Source: a virus. From it: 55,109 nucleotides of DNA. The notes under the pieces are model-generated. The model was not told the DNA's origin. It did no database searches and was given only the letters and a program-made list of their open reading frames with translations. The stretch's first letter is position 1; each line of letters starts with the position of its first letter. Where the stretch lies: positions 1 through 55,109 of IMG/VR virus record IMGVR_UViG_3300027782_000109. One strand, written 5' to 3'. The translations under genes were made by a program, and so were the position numbers. Positions 23,524-33,370 of the stretch are shown in pieces.

Positions 23524-26500
23524 ATGGCTGATGTAGAATCCAATATTCATGTAAATATTGATACGTCCGATGCTTTAGCAAGTCTAAAACTTCTACAACG
23601 TCAGATATCAGCCTTCCATACACAGATGGCAAAGTCTGGTACCGCAGCCTCAGCGGTAGCAGCAAATCAAGCACAAAACTTGATGAACAGCATAAATGCT
23701 ACTGGACAATTCCAAGCATCGATGCGAACAGTTACATCTAGTACAGAGTCATTCACCAATGCCCTAGAAAGAAATAAGTTAACTTCAAGAGAGTATTTTA
23801 GATATACTGGCGCTGCCACAAGAACCTTTGGTAAACTTTTTAAGTCTGAATTTGAAACAATAAACAAGGTTGCACGAGAGCGTGTAAAGGATATTCAGAC
23901 CCAGTATGTTAAGTTGGGTCGTGGTGCTAATGGAGCACTTCAAGCAATTGCTGTAAGACCTCTAACCCTTGATATGAAAAACCTGGGTACACAAACAGCC
24001 ATTGCAGCACAAAGACAGCAACTACTTAATCAATTATTAAAGCAAGGATCAACCAATCTTCTAAATTTTGGTAAGAATACACAATGGGCTGGTCGCCAGT
24101 TGATGGTTGGTTTTACAGTTCCACTAGCAATGCTTGGAACAACTGCTGCAAAAACATTCATGAAACTTGAAGAACAGGCAATTAGATTTAAGCGTGTTTA
24201 CGGAGAAATGTTTACAACACAAGCAGAAACAGATGCTATGGTTAAACAAGTTCAAAAACTTGCAACAGAGTATACAAAGTATGGGGTTGCAATAGAAGAC
24301 ACAATGAAGATGGCAGCGGATGCCGCAGCGATGGGTAAACAAGGAGCAGAACTACTTGCTCAAATTTCACAAGCAACAAGACTTGCAGTGCTTGGCGGAG
24401 TAGATCAAGCACAAGCACTAGAAACAACTATTTCAGTAACAAATGCATTTGGGGTTGCTGCAGATCAATTAGCAGGAAAAATTGATTTTCTTAACGCAGT
24501 TGAAAACCAAACTGTTGTATCTATTGAAGATTTAACAACAGCAATTCCAAAGGCTGGGCCAGTTGTAAAGCAACTTGGTGGATCCGTAGAAGACTTAGCA
24601 TTTTTCCTTACAGCAATGAAAGAAGGCGGAATCAATGCATCAGAAGGTGCTAACGCACTTAAATCTGGTCTTGCATCTTTAATTAATCCATCTGCAAAAG
24701 CCAGCGCATTTCTTGGAGATCTTGGTGTTAATATTAGAGGAATTGTTGAAGCCAATAAGGGAGACATTAAAGCAACAGTAGTTGGCTTTGCACAAGCACT
24801 TGATACACTTGATCCACTTAACCGTGCTCGTGCTATTGAGCAACTATTTGGTAAATTCCAGTTCTCAAGACTATCTACACTATTTCAAAACGTAACAGCA
24901 CAGGGTACACAAGCAAACAGAGTGCTACAACTTACACAAGCAACTACAGAAGAACTTGCAATCTTGTCACAGCGAGAATTAGATAAGATCCAAAACACAA
25001 CAACATATAAATTTAAAAAGTCAATGGAAAATCTTAAGTTGGCTATTGCTCCAGTAGGAGAACAGTTCTTAAAAGCACTGACACCTATTGTTGAGTTTGT
25101 TGGAAAGATTCTTGATAAATTTAATAATCTTGGTGAAGGTAGTAAAAAGTTTTTAACTATATTTACAGTTGCAGTTGCAGGTGTTGGCCCAATTCTTCTA
25201 ATGACATTTGGTTTAATAGCAAATGCTGTTGCAAATATAATTAAAATGTTTGCAGGCATGAAATCTATGTATAACAGAACAGGCGGAGCAAGTAAGGTTC
25301 TAGGAGAACAGACAAACTATTTAACCAAAGAACAACTAGAAGCCTCTGCAGTTTCAGCATCTCTTGATCAAGTTCATCAAAAATTACAGCAAACATTTAC
25401 TTCTGAAGCAGGCGCATTAAATAACTTAGCAAATGCATATAGAAGAGCAATTGCAGCACAGATGGGATTTACTGGTCCAGTTCCAGGCGGTAGAGGAAGT
25501 CAGGCAAGGAAAAAGTATTCAACTGGAACAACCAGGGTACCAGGAAGTGGAAATCAGGATACAGTTCCATCAATGCTTACTCCTGGTGAAGCAGTTATCC
25601 CAGCAGAAGTAGCACAAGATCCTAGATTTAAACCAATTATTAGTGCAATGGTTAGCAAAAGACTTCAAGGTTTTAATGATGGCACAGGAGAAGTTACTCA
25701 GTCTGGAAAAGCAAAGTCAAAAGTAAAATCAAAACCAGACACAGTATTTGCACATGCAACAGGTAATTCAAAGGTTGATCTTAGTGATGTACCAGATGAG
25801 TTTAAAGAGAAGGCTCAGACACTTAAGGTAAGAGGATTTGAAAAGGGAACAACATATACTGCTGTAGGGTTTGATATACCAGAATCTCTTCACAAAGATC
25901 TAACACACAATAGAGCAAACCTAGTAGAATATTTAGAAGAGATAAAGAAAACACGATCAGTACAAACAATGACATCTAAGTTAATGGGCCCACCAAGCAA
26001 CATGAGTCCAACCAAAGCAGCACAGGTAGCAGATCAAATTAGAACAAATCTTATCAAATCACTAGAAGCAATTCCTAGAGTTCCACTTGGTGATGGTAGC
26101 CACAGTATTCCTTTGATTGGAGACAAAGATGTCTACTCAAGAATGGGAAATATTAAATCTGGAATCCTTGGGGGATTAGCAAGAGATCCAAAACATGCTG
26201 AAGGAGTTTCAGCACTTCTAGCACCACAAGGACTTACAAGTTTTCAAAAGCCAAAGATGGTCTACAACAGCACAGCAACTGCAAAAGAACTTTATGAAGC
26301 AGTAGAGAAATCAAAGAGTAAGCCTAACACAAAGGCTTCAGCAAAAAGACTTTTTGATCACTATCCAGGACAAGTTGTTAAGGTAAGCAGAGATGCAAAG
26401 GGAAATATAATTGCATACGAAAGACCAGAAGTAAGCGCAAGAACAAATGAACTTAAAAAGACAATGAACAATGCAGTTTTGGAAGATGGAGCATTTAAAG

Positions 26501-29500
26501 GTGGAAGATCTGACGGATCTTCTGGAACAATAAAGGTTGCATCTGTATCGGGTAAAAGAAGTCAGGCAGCGCTACTAGCATTACAAAAACTAGAAGATGC
26601 AAAAACAGCAGGAAAGCCAATAACCAAATATAGAGAACAACTGTCGGTAGGAACAGGGTTTAGCAATGTTGGAGCCAAGCACCTTTCTGGAGTACACATA
26701 ACAGAAGATGGAAGAAAAGTTTATGTAAAGCCAATGATAGATGAAAAATCTGCAATGGCTGAACTAAGAGCAACAAGGATTGCAAGAGAAGTCCATGGAC
26801 TTGAAACACCAAAGCAAGAATTAAGACTAATCCAAGACCCAGTAACTGGTAAAACAATCTATGCTCTTGAGTCTGAGTTTAATTCTAAGTTTGATCCAGA
26901 TACAATTCCAAAAAAGTTTAGCAAGAAGCAATACATTAAGCAGTTACTTGCAGCAGGCCTCCGTGGAGATAAAGACCTCAAGAGAGGAAATCTAGGAGGA
27001 AATGTTTTAACTGACGTAGGTACCGCAGGAGTATTTAAGACAGCGTCAGGAGCAAGAGATTATGCAGACAAGATGCCTTCTCTTGAAGAGATGATAAAGA
27101 CTAACCTAAGTGGGGTTAAGGGACCAGCAGCAGCAAGATCTCCGTTCTGGTTTGGAAATCAGACTGCAGATATTGCAAAGAAAATGTCAGCAGAACAATT
27201 TGAATCAATGATGCAAAAAGAAGTTAAAAAATCTATTACAAACCTTGAAAAATTAATTCCAAAGTTACAGTTAAATGATGCAGAAAGACCACTCTATACA
27301 TCCATGCTTGATAGATTAAAAGAAAAGGTAGACTGGAAAGCAATTCATAAACTTCATACATCTATTGCAATTAAGCCAGATGAGGTTTTACAAGATGATA
27401 AGACTGGAAAGATAACCAAGCCAAAGACAGAAAAACTTCCTGCTAAGGTAAAGTCATCTGCAGGCAAAAAAGATACATTGATGACGCAAGAGCCTAAAGG
27501 AAAAAGCATTGTTCAAGGGATTCCTAAAAAGGTAGGAAGATTTGTAATGCCTGGAAAGGCAAATGCTCCAGAAGCAAGAGTAACAACGTCGACAGCATTG
27601 ATAGATGGAGCAAGAGGATCTATTGCAGAGGCAAAAGCAGTTGGCGCTAATATTGGAACAAATATTTCTCAATCAGCAGCAGCAGCATCAAGAACTTTGC
27701 TGTATGGAACTGGCCCAGTTGATGCAGAAGCAAAGTCTATTCGTCGTCAATTAGAAAAACAAGAAAGAGTAAAAGCAAAAACACAAGCAAGAATTAATGC
27801 AAACAAGACTGCAATGTATGGAACAACTGGAACTATCGATCCAGTAATGAGAGGAAAAAGAAAGCAAGCAGAGTTGGCAGAAAAAAGAAGTAGGCTTGCA
27901 GAAAAAATAGGATACCAACAACAAATTATTTCTGAAAGAGCAGCAGCACAGGCTAAGAGCAAGACAGTGTCTGGAAGAATAACAGCATTTGCTTCAAAGA
28001 GAGCAGATGCTAGACAAGCAAAAATTGATGCAGGTAAACGCCCAGGTATGGGTATAGGGGGTGCAGTCGGTATAGCATCAGGTGCTGCAATGATTGGGTC
28101 AATGGCCCCAGGCAAAGTTGGAGAAATATCTCAAAAGGTTATGATGCCACTAATGGGGCTATCTATGATTATACCAATGCTTAAGAGTCCAGCATCCGCC
28201 CTTGCTATTGGTCTTATTGCAACTGTAGGATCTTTTGTTGCTTTAAGAATGGCATTTGATAGTGCTCAGCAAAAGGTCTTAGACGAAAGCGATAAGTTTA
28301 GGGGATCTGCTAATGCAATACAAGCAATAGCAAACTTTAGTGGCAAGGCAACAGCATCAGAACAAATGGATTTAAGAAGAAAGAACTCATTCTCAATGCT
28401 AGGGCCAGCAACAGGCAAGACAACCTACGGAGAAGCCTTTGTTCAAACGGCAGAAGGCAAGGCACTAACAAAAAGAATTGCAGAGCAAAATTCTGCTGGT
28501 AAGGGCAACGTTGCAGCAAAAGATTTAAGTGGACAACTATCGGCATCAATAATGTCTGGTGCTATTGATATGGGGCAAGCAAAGAGTTTGGCAATGAATG
28601 CTGCTAGAGAAGCAGGAGATATGTCTATTGGCATTAAGGTCATCGGACAATTAGAAAGTCTTTTGGGTCCAAACGGAGAAAGACTTGACAAAGAGCCACT
28701 AAAGGTTAGACTTGATATGGTTGCTCAAAATTCTAAGGCTATGCAAAGCAGTATTAATAGTGTTAAGGGTGCAGGTTTAACAACGCAGTTGGCTGGACAA
28801 AAGACAATGCAAAAGGTTGGTATTGGAGCATCAGCACTTGGTGGAGCAGCAGCAGGCGCAGGCATTGGAGGAATGATTGGCGGGGCTCTTGGTGCGGTTG
28901 GTGGTCCTCTTGCAGTTATAACTGCAGGTATTGGTGCAACTATCGGAGCAGGAATAGGTGCTGCAGTTGGTGGTATTGGTGCATACTTTGCATCAAAGAA
29001 GTTTACAAAGCAAGCAGGTACTCTTGGAGCAGCAGCAGCAGTAGATGCTAAAATTGCAATGGAACAAAACAAACAAATGCTTGATTCGTTTGATATGTAT
29101 TATCAAAAAAAGGTTGAAGAACTTAGATTACAAGGAAAAATAAATGAAGCCGACGCTCTACAAACCAAGTATCTTAAAGAAAGAGATAAACTAACTGCAG
29201 CCCAAGGCAAACTACAAGCAGATGTTGTATCACAATATGAAGGTGCTGGTGGTCTTCAAGAATCAATGATGAGCGGAATGAAGAAAGCAGCAACTGCCAG
29301 ATACAAAGATGATCCAAACCAACTAGCATACTTAGATGTTGTTAATCAGCAAGCAGGAGACCTAAGAAGCGGTGGACTAATCTCTAAGGGTCAAGAATAT
29401 TTAATTCAAGCAAAGATGGCAAGTGGAGATATTCCTCCTGCAGTATTTAGAACTTTACTAGGACTTGCAGCAGATAATAAAGATATTGCTCCAAAGATGA

Positions 29501-32500
29501 TGAATATTATTACTAAGTTTAGCGGTGCAACTTCTGAGTCTATTGGTGTAGCAGCACAAAATATTCTTGGAGCAGATGATGTTGTTAACAAGGAAGTTCA
29601 AACAAAATTTGTTACAAGAGTTGAAGCATTTGAAAAAGATTCAGATGCGCTTGACTTTACAAAGAATATGATTAAGTTAAACAATCTTAATGCAGTTATA
29701 CCATCTGACGTAATGGTTAGTTATTATGTAGATCCAAAAAACCAGGCAGCATATGATAATCTAAATAAAATTCTTGACACAATCGAAGGAAGCAAAGATT
29801 TAACTGCAAAAATTGTTTACGAAATTATGCCAGAGGTTAAGGGAACTGCAGCCTTTGATGAGGCATACTTTAACACATTAACTGAAGATCAGCAAAAAGT
29901 TTACACAACAACCATTGCATCATTAATTAATATTCCAGACCCAACAATTATTGAAAGTGAAGACTTTAAGGCTTGGCGTAAAGAGACAGGTCCAAAGGGA
30001 GGAGCAGGTGTTACTGGAAGCAAGGCTTATATTGTAGATAAGTATATCGAGGCTCAAGGAAATAAGGCGGTTACAGATGGGGTTGCCATAGATACAAAGG
30101 CCCCAACAGGAACAACCCCAACTGGCGGGGGAAGCAAAGTTCAATCTTCACCACTAGATGACCTAGTAAAGAAACTAAGAGATGTACGAAAGAACCAGAT
30201 CAAGGTTACAGAAGGCTGGAGTGCCTCTCGTAAGGCTCTAGACAACCTGTTTGGTGGTAAGAAGACCATCGATGTATTTAGCGGTATAGAAAACGATCTA
30301 AGAGGTTTGGGCGGTAGCCAGGACTTTATCGAACTAATCGTTGGTATGGATCCAAAGGAATACGAGAAGAGAAAGAACTCTCTATTTAAATTTGACAACA
30401 AGGGAAATATTATTGGATTAAAGGCAGATGCAAAGAATATCCAAGAAGCACTTAACTCAATCACCATGGGTGAATGGAACTCAAGCATGGAATCAGAAAC
30501 CAAGGCTATAAGTGATCAAAGCAAGGCTATGGATAAACTTTCAAAGTTAGGTGTTCCAGTTGCAGATGCATATGAACTAGTTTCTAATAAAGCATATGCA
30601 CAGGCAATTGCTAATGGCGTAAATGAAAAATCATTAGGCAAACTAATTACAAAATATAACGCATTAACTGTAGCACAGAAGGCCTCGGCATCAATTCAAG
30701 ATGCAAAGACTGCAACTTCTCAACTTAAAAATGATAGGCTTCAAGAGCAAAGATTAAAACAAATGGCAGCAGGTGGCAACGGACTAAATGCTTTTGCTAT
30801 TTCTTCAGACAATGAATTAAAAGCGTTAGAAGTTTCTATTTTTAATCAAAATAATAATCTTGCAAGACTTAAAGCAAAGTTATTGGCAACAAAAGGTGTA
30901 GATGCAAAGAAGGCGGTACAAAAAGACATAGACGCTGCAGAAATTATTTTAGCAGAATCAAATGATGCAATGAAATCAAGACTTGAAGAGTTAAAAAAGA
31001 CTGTAGGGCTATACGAAGATTTGTTTAATGATTTATTTTCAAACGTTATGGATTCTTTTGATACAGAAGAAAGAAAAATTCAAATAGATTTTGAAATGAA
31101 TATTGATAACAAAAAGGCTAATGCAGAAATTGAAAAAGCACAAAATGAAATTGCAGCAATGCAATATCTTAATGATGACAAAGAAGCAGCGCTAAAGGCG
31201 ATTGAAGATCAAGAGCAAGCAATTAACGAAAAATACGATAAAAGAATTGAGGCTTTGGATGCAGTAGAAAAGGCAAATGCTAATATTGCTAACCAGCAAA
31301 AGGGACAGTTAACTCTTGCCGAAGCGCTAACATCTGGAGACATAGCAGCAGCAGCCCGTGCTGCACAAGAAATTAGAGCGCAAGAAGCAGCAGATGCAGT
31401 AACAAAGCAAAAGGATGCAATTGAGCAGTCTAGAAAATATGAATTATCTACAGCAACTGGGTTTGATAAGCAAGGACAGAAAGATCCAAAACTTGGCCAA
31501 CTTAAAACTAGAAAGCAACTTGAAAAAGAAATTAAAGAAATACAGGATAAAATATTTGAAAAAGAAGAGTCCGCAATAGAGCCACAGCAAGAGTTTCTTA
31601 GACTTAAGCAAATTACATTAAAAGAAGATATTGCAGGAATCAGGATTGCTGGCTTAAGCAGAGAAGCCTGGGAACAAATTCAAAGTAATGTAGAGATTGC
31701 AAGAGTTAGGGCGCTAGACTTTGTTACGGGTATTGAGTCTGCAATGAAGGCTCTTGATCAGGGGCTAACAGACTTAAGCAAATTCCAGGCTAAAGATTTA
31801 ATAGCGAAGTATGGAGTACAAACACAGCCAGTAAATACAGCAGCAGCAGATAGAGCAGCAGCAGAAGCAGCAGCAAAGGCTGCAGCAGATAAAGCAGCAG
31901 CAGATGCAGCAGCAAAGGCTGCAGCAGATAAAGCAGCAGCAGATGCAGCAGCAAAGGCAGCAGCAGAAAAGGCTGCAGCAGAGGGCAAGTCAGCAGCAGA
32001 GCAAGCAGCAGCAGCAGAAGCAGCCAGAAAGGCTGCAGAAGCAAAGGCCAAGGCAGAAGCAGAGGCTAGAGCAGCAGCAGAAGCAGCAGCAAAGGCTGCA
32101 GCAGAGAAGGCAGCAACTGAAAAAGCAGCAGCAGAAGCAGCAGCAAAGGCTGCAGCAGATGCAGCAGCAGCAGCGGTAGACAATGCATCAGATTCTCCAT
32201 CATATAGTGTGATTCCTAAAACAGCAACAACCTATGTTGTTAAACCTGGAGACACTCTTTCTGGAATTGCAAGTCAGAATGGAATTTCTCTAGAAGAACT
32301 TCTTGATGCTAATCCAAAGTTTACTACAGATCCAAAGTATAAGGGTGGAAGTATGATTTGGTCTGGAACAACTGTTAAGATTCCAGGCGGAGGATCGGGC
32401 GGTGGTAGTGGCGGTGGATTTGGAATGCAGATGGCTGCCATGGGTGGACTAATTAATCCAATGAAGTTTGCGCTTGGCGGTTTTGCAAAGGGTACTGATA

Positions 32501-32751
32501 CGGTCCCAGCAATGCTAACTCCAGGAGAGTTTGTTATGAGTAAGTATGCTGTAGATGCTCATGGTGTAAATACAATGAAGGCAATAAATAGTGGTCAGCC
32601 AACTGGCGGGGCAGTGTATAATAATACATATACATTAACTGTTAATGCAAAGACAAATGCTAATCCAAATGAAATTGCACAGGCAGTAATGTCAACAATC
32701 AAGCAGGTTGACGATAGAAGAATCAGGGGGATTGGAATAAATGGTAGATGA
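23524..32751 (+). CDS. Tape measure protein with LysM and kinase-like segments
   Basis: This gene encodes 3075 residues, with AGAGGTG before the ATG. Residues of about 200-450 match the TP901-type tape measure core (LEEQAIRFKRVYGEMF, GVAIEDTMKMAADAAAMG). A TPGE motif (TVPSMLTPGEAVIP) occurs near 680 and again near 2990. Hydrophobic Gly/Ala-rich segments near 1505-1580 and 1765-1825 could cross the host membrane. Residues of about 1055-1165 look kinase-like (K1069, E1080, D1149, N1156, D1164). An Ala-Lys-Asp/Glu helix at about 2775-2885 precedes a LysM domain at about 2903-2955 (YVVKPGDTLSGIA), which would bind peptidoglycan. It sets tail length; at about 1.5 angstrom per residue the tail could exceed 400 nm. 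Confidence 0.95.
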   Translation: MADVESNIHVNIDTSDALASLKLLQRQISAFHTQMAKSGTAASAVAANQAQNLMNSINATGQFQASMRTVTSSTESFTNALERNKLTSREYFRYTGAATRTFGKLFKSEFETINKVARERVKDIQTQYVKLGRGANGALQAIAVRPLTLDMKNLGTQTAIAAQRQQLLNQLLKQGSTNLLNFGKNTQWAGRQLMVGFTVPLAMLGTTAAKTFMKLEEQAIRFKRVYGEMFTTQAETDAMVKQVQKLATEYTKYGVAIEDTMKMAADAAAMGKQGAELLAQISQATRLAVLGGVDQAQALETTISVTNAFGVAADQLAGKIDFLNAVENQTVVSIEDLTTAIPKAGPVVKQLGGSVEDLAFFLTAMKEGGINASEGANALKSGLASLINPSAKASAFLGDLGVNIRGIVEANKGDIKATVVGFAQALDTLDPLNRARAIEQLFGKFQFSRLSTLFQNVTAQGTQANRVLQLTQATTEELAILSQRELDKIQNTTTYKFKKSMENLKLAIAPVGEQFLKALTPIVEFVGKILDKFNNLGEGSKKFLTIFTVAVAGVGPILLMTFGLIANAVANIIKMFAGMKSMYNRTGGASKVLGEQTNYLTKEQLEASAVSASLDQVHQKLQQTFTSEAGALNNLANAYRRAIAAQMGFTGPVPGGRGSQARKKYSTGTTRVPGSGNQDTVPSMLTPGEAVIPAEVAQDPRFKPIISAMVSKRLQGFNDGTGEVTQSGKAKSKVKSKPDTVFAHATGNSKVDLSDVPDEFKEKAQTLKVRGFEKGTTYTAVGFDIPESLHKDLTHNRANLVEYLEEIKKTRSVQTMTSKLMGPPSNMSPTKAAQVADQIRTNLIKSLEAIPRVPLGDGSHSIPLIGDKDVYSRMGNIKSGILGGLARDPKHAEGVSALLAPQGLTSFQKPKMVYNSTATAKELYEAVEKSKSKPNTKASAKRLFDHYPGQVVKVSRDAKGNIIAYERPEVSARTNELKKTMNNAVLEDGAFKGGRSDGSSGTIKVASVSGKRSQAALLALQKLEDAKTAGKPITKYREQLSVGTGFSNVGAKHLSGVHITEDGRKVYVKPMIDEKSAMAELRATRIAREVHGLETPKQELRLIQDPVTGKTIYALESEFNSKFDPDTIPKKFSKKQYIKQLLAAGLRGDKDLKRGNLGGNVLTDVGTAGVFKTASGARDYADKMPSLEEMIKTNLSGVKGPAAARSPFWFGNQTADIAKKMSAEQFESMMQKEVKKSITNLEKLIPKLQLNDAERPLYTSMLDRLKEKVDWKAIHKLHTSIAIKPDEVLQDDKTGKITKPKTEKLPAKVKSSAGKKDTLMTQEPKGKSIVQGIPKKVGRFVMPGKANAPEARVTTSTALIDGARGSIAEAKAVGANIGTNISQSAAAASRTLLYGTGPVDAEAKSIRRQLEKQERVKAKTQARINANKTAMYGTTGTIDPVMRGKRKQAELAEKRSRLAEKIGYQQQIISERAAAQAKSKTVSGRITAFASKRADARQAKIDAGKRPGMGIGGAVGIASGAAMIGSMAPGKVGEISQKVMMPLMGLSMIIPMLKSPASALAIGLIATVGSFVALRMAFDSAQQKVLDESDKFRGSANAIQAIANFSGKATASEQMDLRRKNSFSMLGPATGKTTYGEAFVQTAEGKALTKRIAEQNSAGKGNVAAKDLSGQLSASIMSGAIDMGQAKSLAMNAAREAGDMSIGIKVIGQLESLLGPNGERLDKEPLKVRLDMVAQNSKAMQSSINSVKGAGLTTQLAGQKTMQKVGIGASALGGAAAGAGIGGMIGGALGAVGGPLAVITAGIGATIGAGIGAAVGGIGAYFASKKFTKQAGTLGAAAAVDAKIAMEQNKQMLDSFDMYYQKKVEELRLQGKINEADALQTKYLKERDKLTAAQGKLQADVVSQYEGAGGLQESMMSGMKKAATARYKDDPNQLAYLDVVNQQAGDLRSGGLISKGQEYLIQAKMASGDIPPAVFRTLLGLAADNKDIAPKMMNIITKFSGATSESIGVAAQNILGADDVVNKEVQTKFVTRVEAFEKDSDALDFTKNMIKLNNLNAVIPSDVMVSYYVDPKNQAAYDNLNKILDTIEGSKDLTAKIVYEIMPEVKGTAAFDEAYFNTLTEDQQKVYTTTIASLINIPDPTIIESEDFKAWRKETGPKGGAGVTGSKAYIVDKYIEAQGNKAVTDGVAIDTKAPTGTTPTGGGSKVQSSPLDDLVKKLRDVRKNQIKVTEGWSASRKALDNLFGGKKTIDVFSGIENDLRGLGGSQDFIELIVGMDPKEYEKRKNSLFKFDNKGNIIGLKADAKNIQEALNSITMGEWNSSMESETKAISDQSKAMDKLSKLGVPVADAYELVSNKAYAQAIANGVNEKSLGKLITKYNALTVAQKASASIQDAKTATSQLKNDRLQEQRLKQMAAGGNGLNAFAISSDNELKALEVSIFNQNNNLARLKAKLLATKGVDAKKAVQKDIDAAEIILAESNDAMKSRLEELKKTVGLYEDLFNDLFSNVMDSFDTEERKIQIDFEMNIDNKKANAEIEKAQNEIAAMQYLNDDKEAALKAIEDQEQAINEKYDKRIEALDAVEKANANIANQQKGQLTLAEALTSGDIAAAARAAQEIRAQEAADAVTKQKDAIEQSRKYELSTATGFDKQGQKDPKLGQLKTRKQLEKEIKEIQDKIFEKEESAIEPQQEFLRLKQITLKEDIAGIRIAGLSREAWEQIQSNVEIARVRALDFVTGIESAMKALDQGLTDLSKFQAKDLIAKYGVQTQPVNTAAADRAAAEAAAKAAADKAAADAAAKAAADKAAADAAAKAAAEKAAAEGKSAAEQAAAAEAARKAAEAKAKAEAEARAAAEAAAKAAAEKAATEKAAAEAAAKAAADAAAAAVDNASDSPSYSVIPKTATTYVVKPGDTLSGIASQNGISLEELLDANPKFTTDPKYKGGSMIWSGTTVKIPGGGSGGGSGGGFGMQMAAMGGLINPMKFALGGFAKGTDTVPAMLTPGEFVMSKYAVDAHGVNTMKAINSGQPTGGAVYNNTYTLTVNAKTNANPNEIAQAVMSTIKQVDDRRIRGIGINGR
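31843..32176 (+). repeat. Low-complexity GCA-rich repeat inside the tape measure gene
   Basis: This stretch is dominated by GCA codons with periodic AAG, GAT and GAA codons, encoding an Ala-rich helix with a Lys-Ala-Ala-Ala-Asp rhythm. It includes two tandem, near-identical 39-base units beginning near 31864. It probably forms a long single helix or coiled coil leading to the LysM domain. The complementary strand is open but is only a shadow. Confidence 0.8.
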
Positions 32752-33370
32752 TCCAAGGTTCGCCTATATGCAAAGCCGTAAAAGATACAACAGGCCTAGC
32801 GGTATGCTCTGGTCTGAAAACTCGGGCACCCTGATAAATGGTTTGTATATTCCTCAAGGATACGAGGTTGGAGCAGCAGCAGACGGGGTAGACCCAGAAC
32901 TAACAGACCAATTCTTAATGCTTACAGATGACAATAGGTCACCACTTGATTTCTCAGATGAGCGCATCGAAAAGCGTGAGCGAATGATAAATGGTCGTAT
33001 GAGATCATATCACACTGCAGACAAAATGAAAATTAGCACCAGTTGGAATATGATACCTTCTAGGTCTCACTCTAATGTTCCAAGTTTTAATATAACAACT
33101 GGAAAGTCGCCACACACATCATACACAACAGACGGTGGAGCAGGTGGAGCAGATATGCTTGAGTGGTATGACGGTCACAAAGGATCTTTCTGGGTATTCC
33201 TAGCATATGACAGAAAAGGAATTTTTAAGGGAACAGAGGCTCCTTATGATCACCTATCCCAGTATAACCAACTTGTAGAAATGTTTATATCAAGTTTTTC
33301 ATACTCTGTAGAAAAAAGAGGCGCCAACTTTGATTATTGGAATGTCTCAGTTACCTTGGAAGAGGTATAA
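32741..33370 (+). CDS. Putative distal tail protein
   Basis: This gene encodes 209 residues and overlaps the end of the tape measure gene by 11 bases. It has a Tyr/Arg-rich N-terminus and contains KISTSWNMIPSRSHSN and a C-terminal block with GSFWVFLAYDRKG and a final YWNVSVTLEEV. Its size and place right after the tape measure gene fit the distal tail (Dit) protein that joins the tube to the tip. I see no decisive motif, so the call is mainly from gene order. Its stop overlaps the next start. Confidence 0.55.
   Translation: MVDDPRFAYMQSRKRYNRPSGMLWSENSGTLINGLYIPQGYEVGAAADGVDPELTDQFLMLTDDNRSPLDFSDERIEKRERMINGRMRSYHTADKMKISTSWNMIPSRSHSNVPSFNITTGKSPHTSYTTDGGAGGADMLEWYDGHKGSFWVFLAYDRKGIFKGTEAPYDHLSQYNQLVEMFISSFSYSVEKRGANFDYWNVSVTLEEV

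Noticed and set aside
22447-23524. Programmed ribosomal frameshift for tail chaperones.
   Set aside because: The two chaperone genes have separate starts, stops and promoters, and no convincing slippery heptamer was noticed at either end.
31758-32183. Minus-strand Ala/Ser-rich open frame opposite the tape measure repeat.
   Set aside because: It is a composition artefact of the GCA-rich repeat read backwards.
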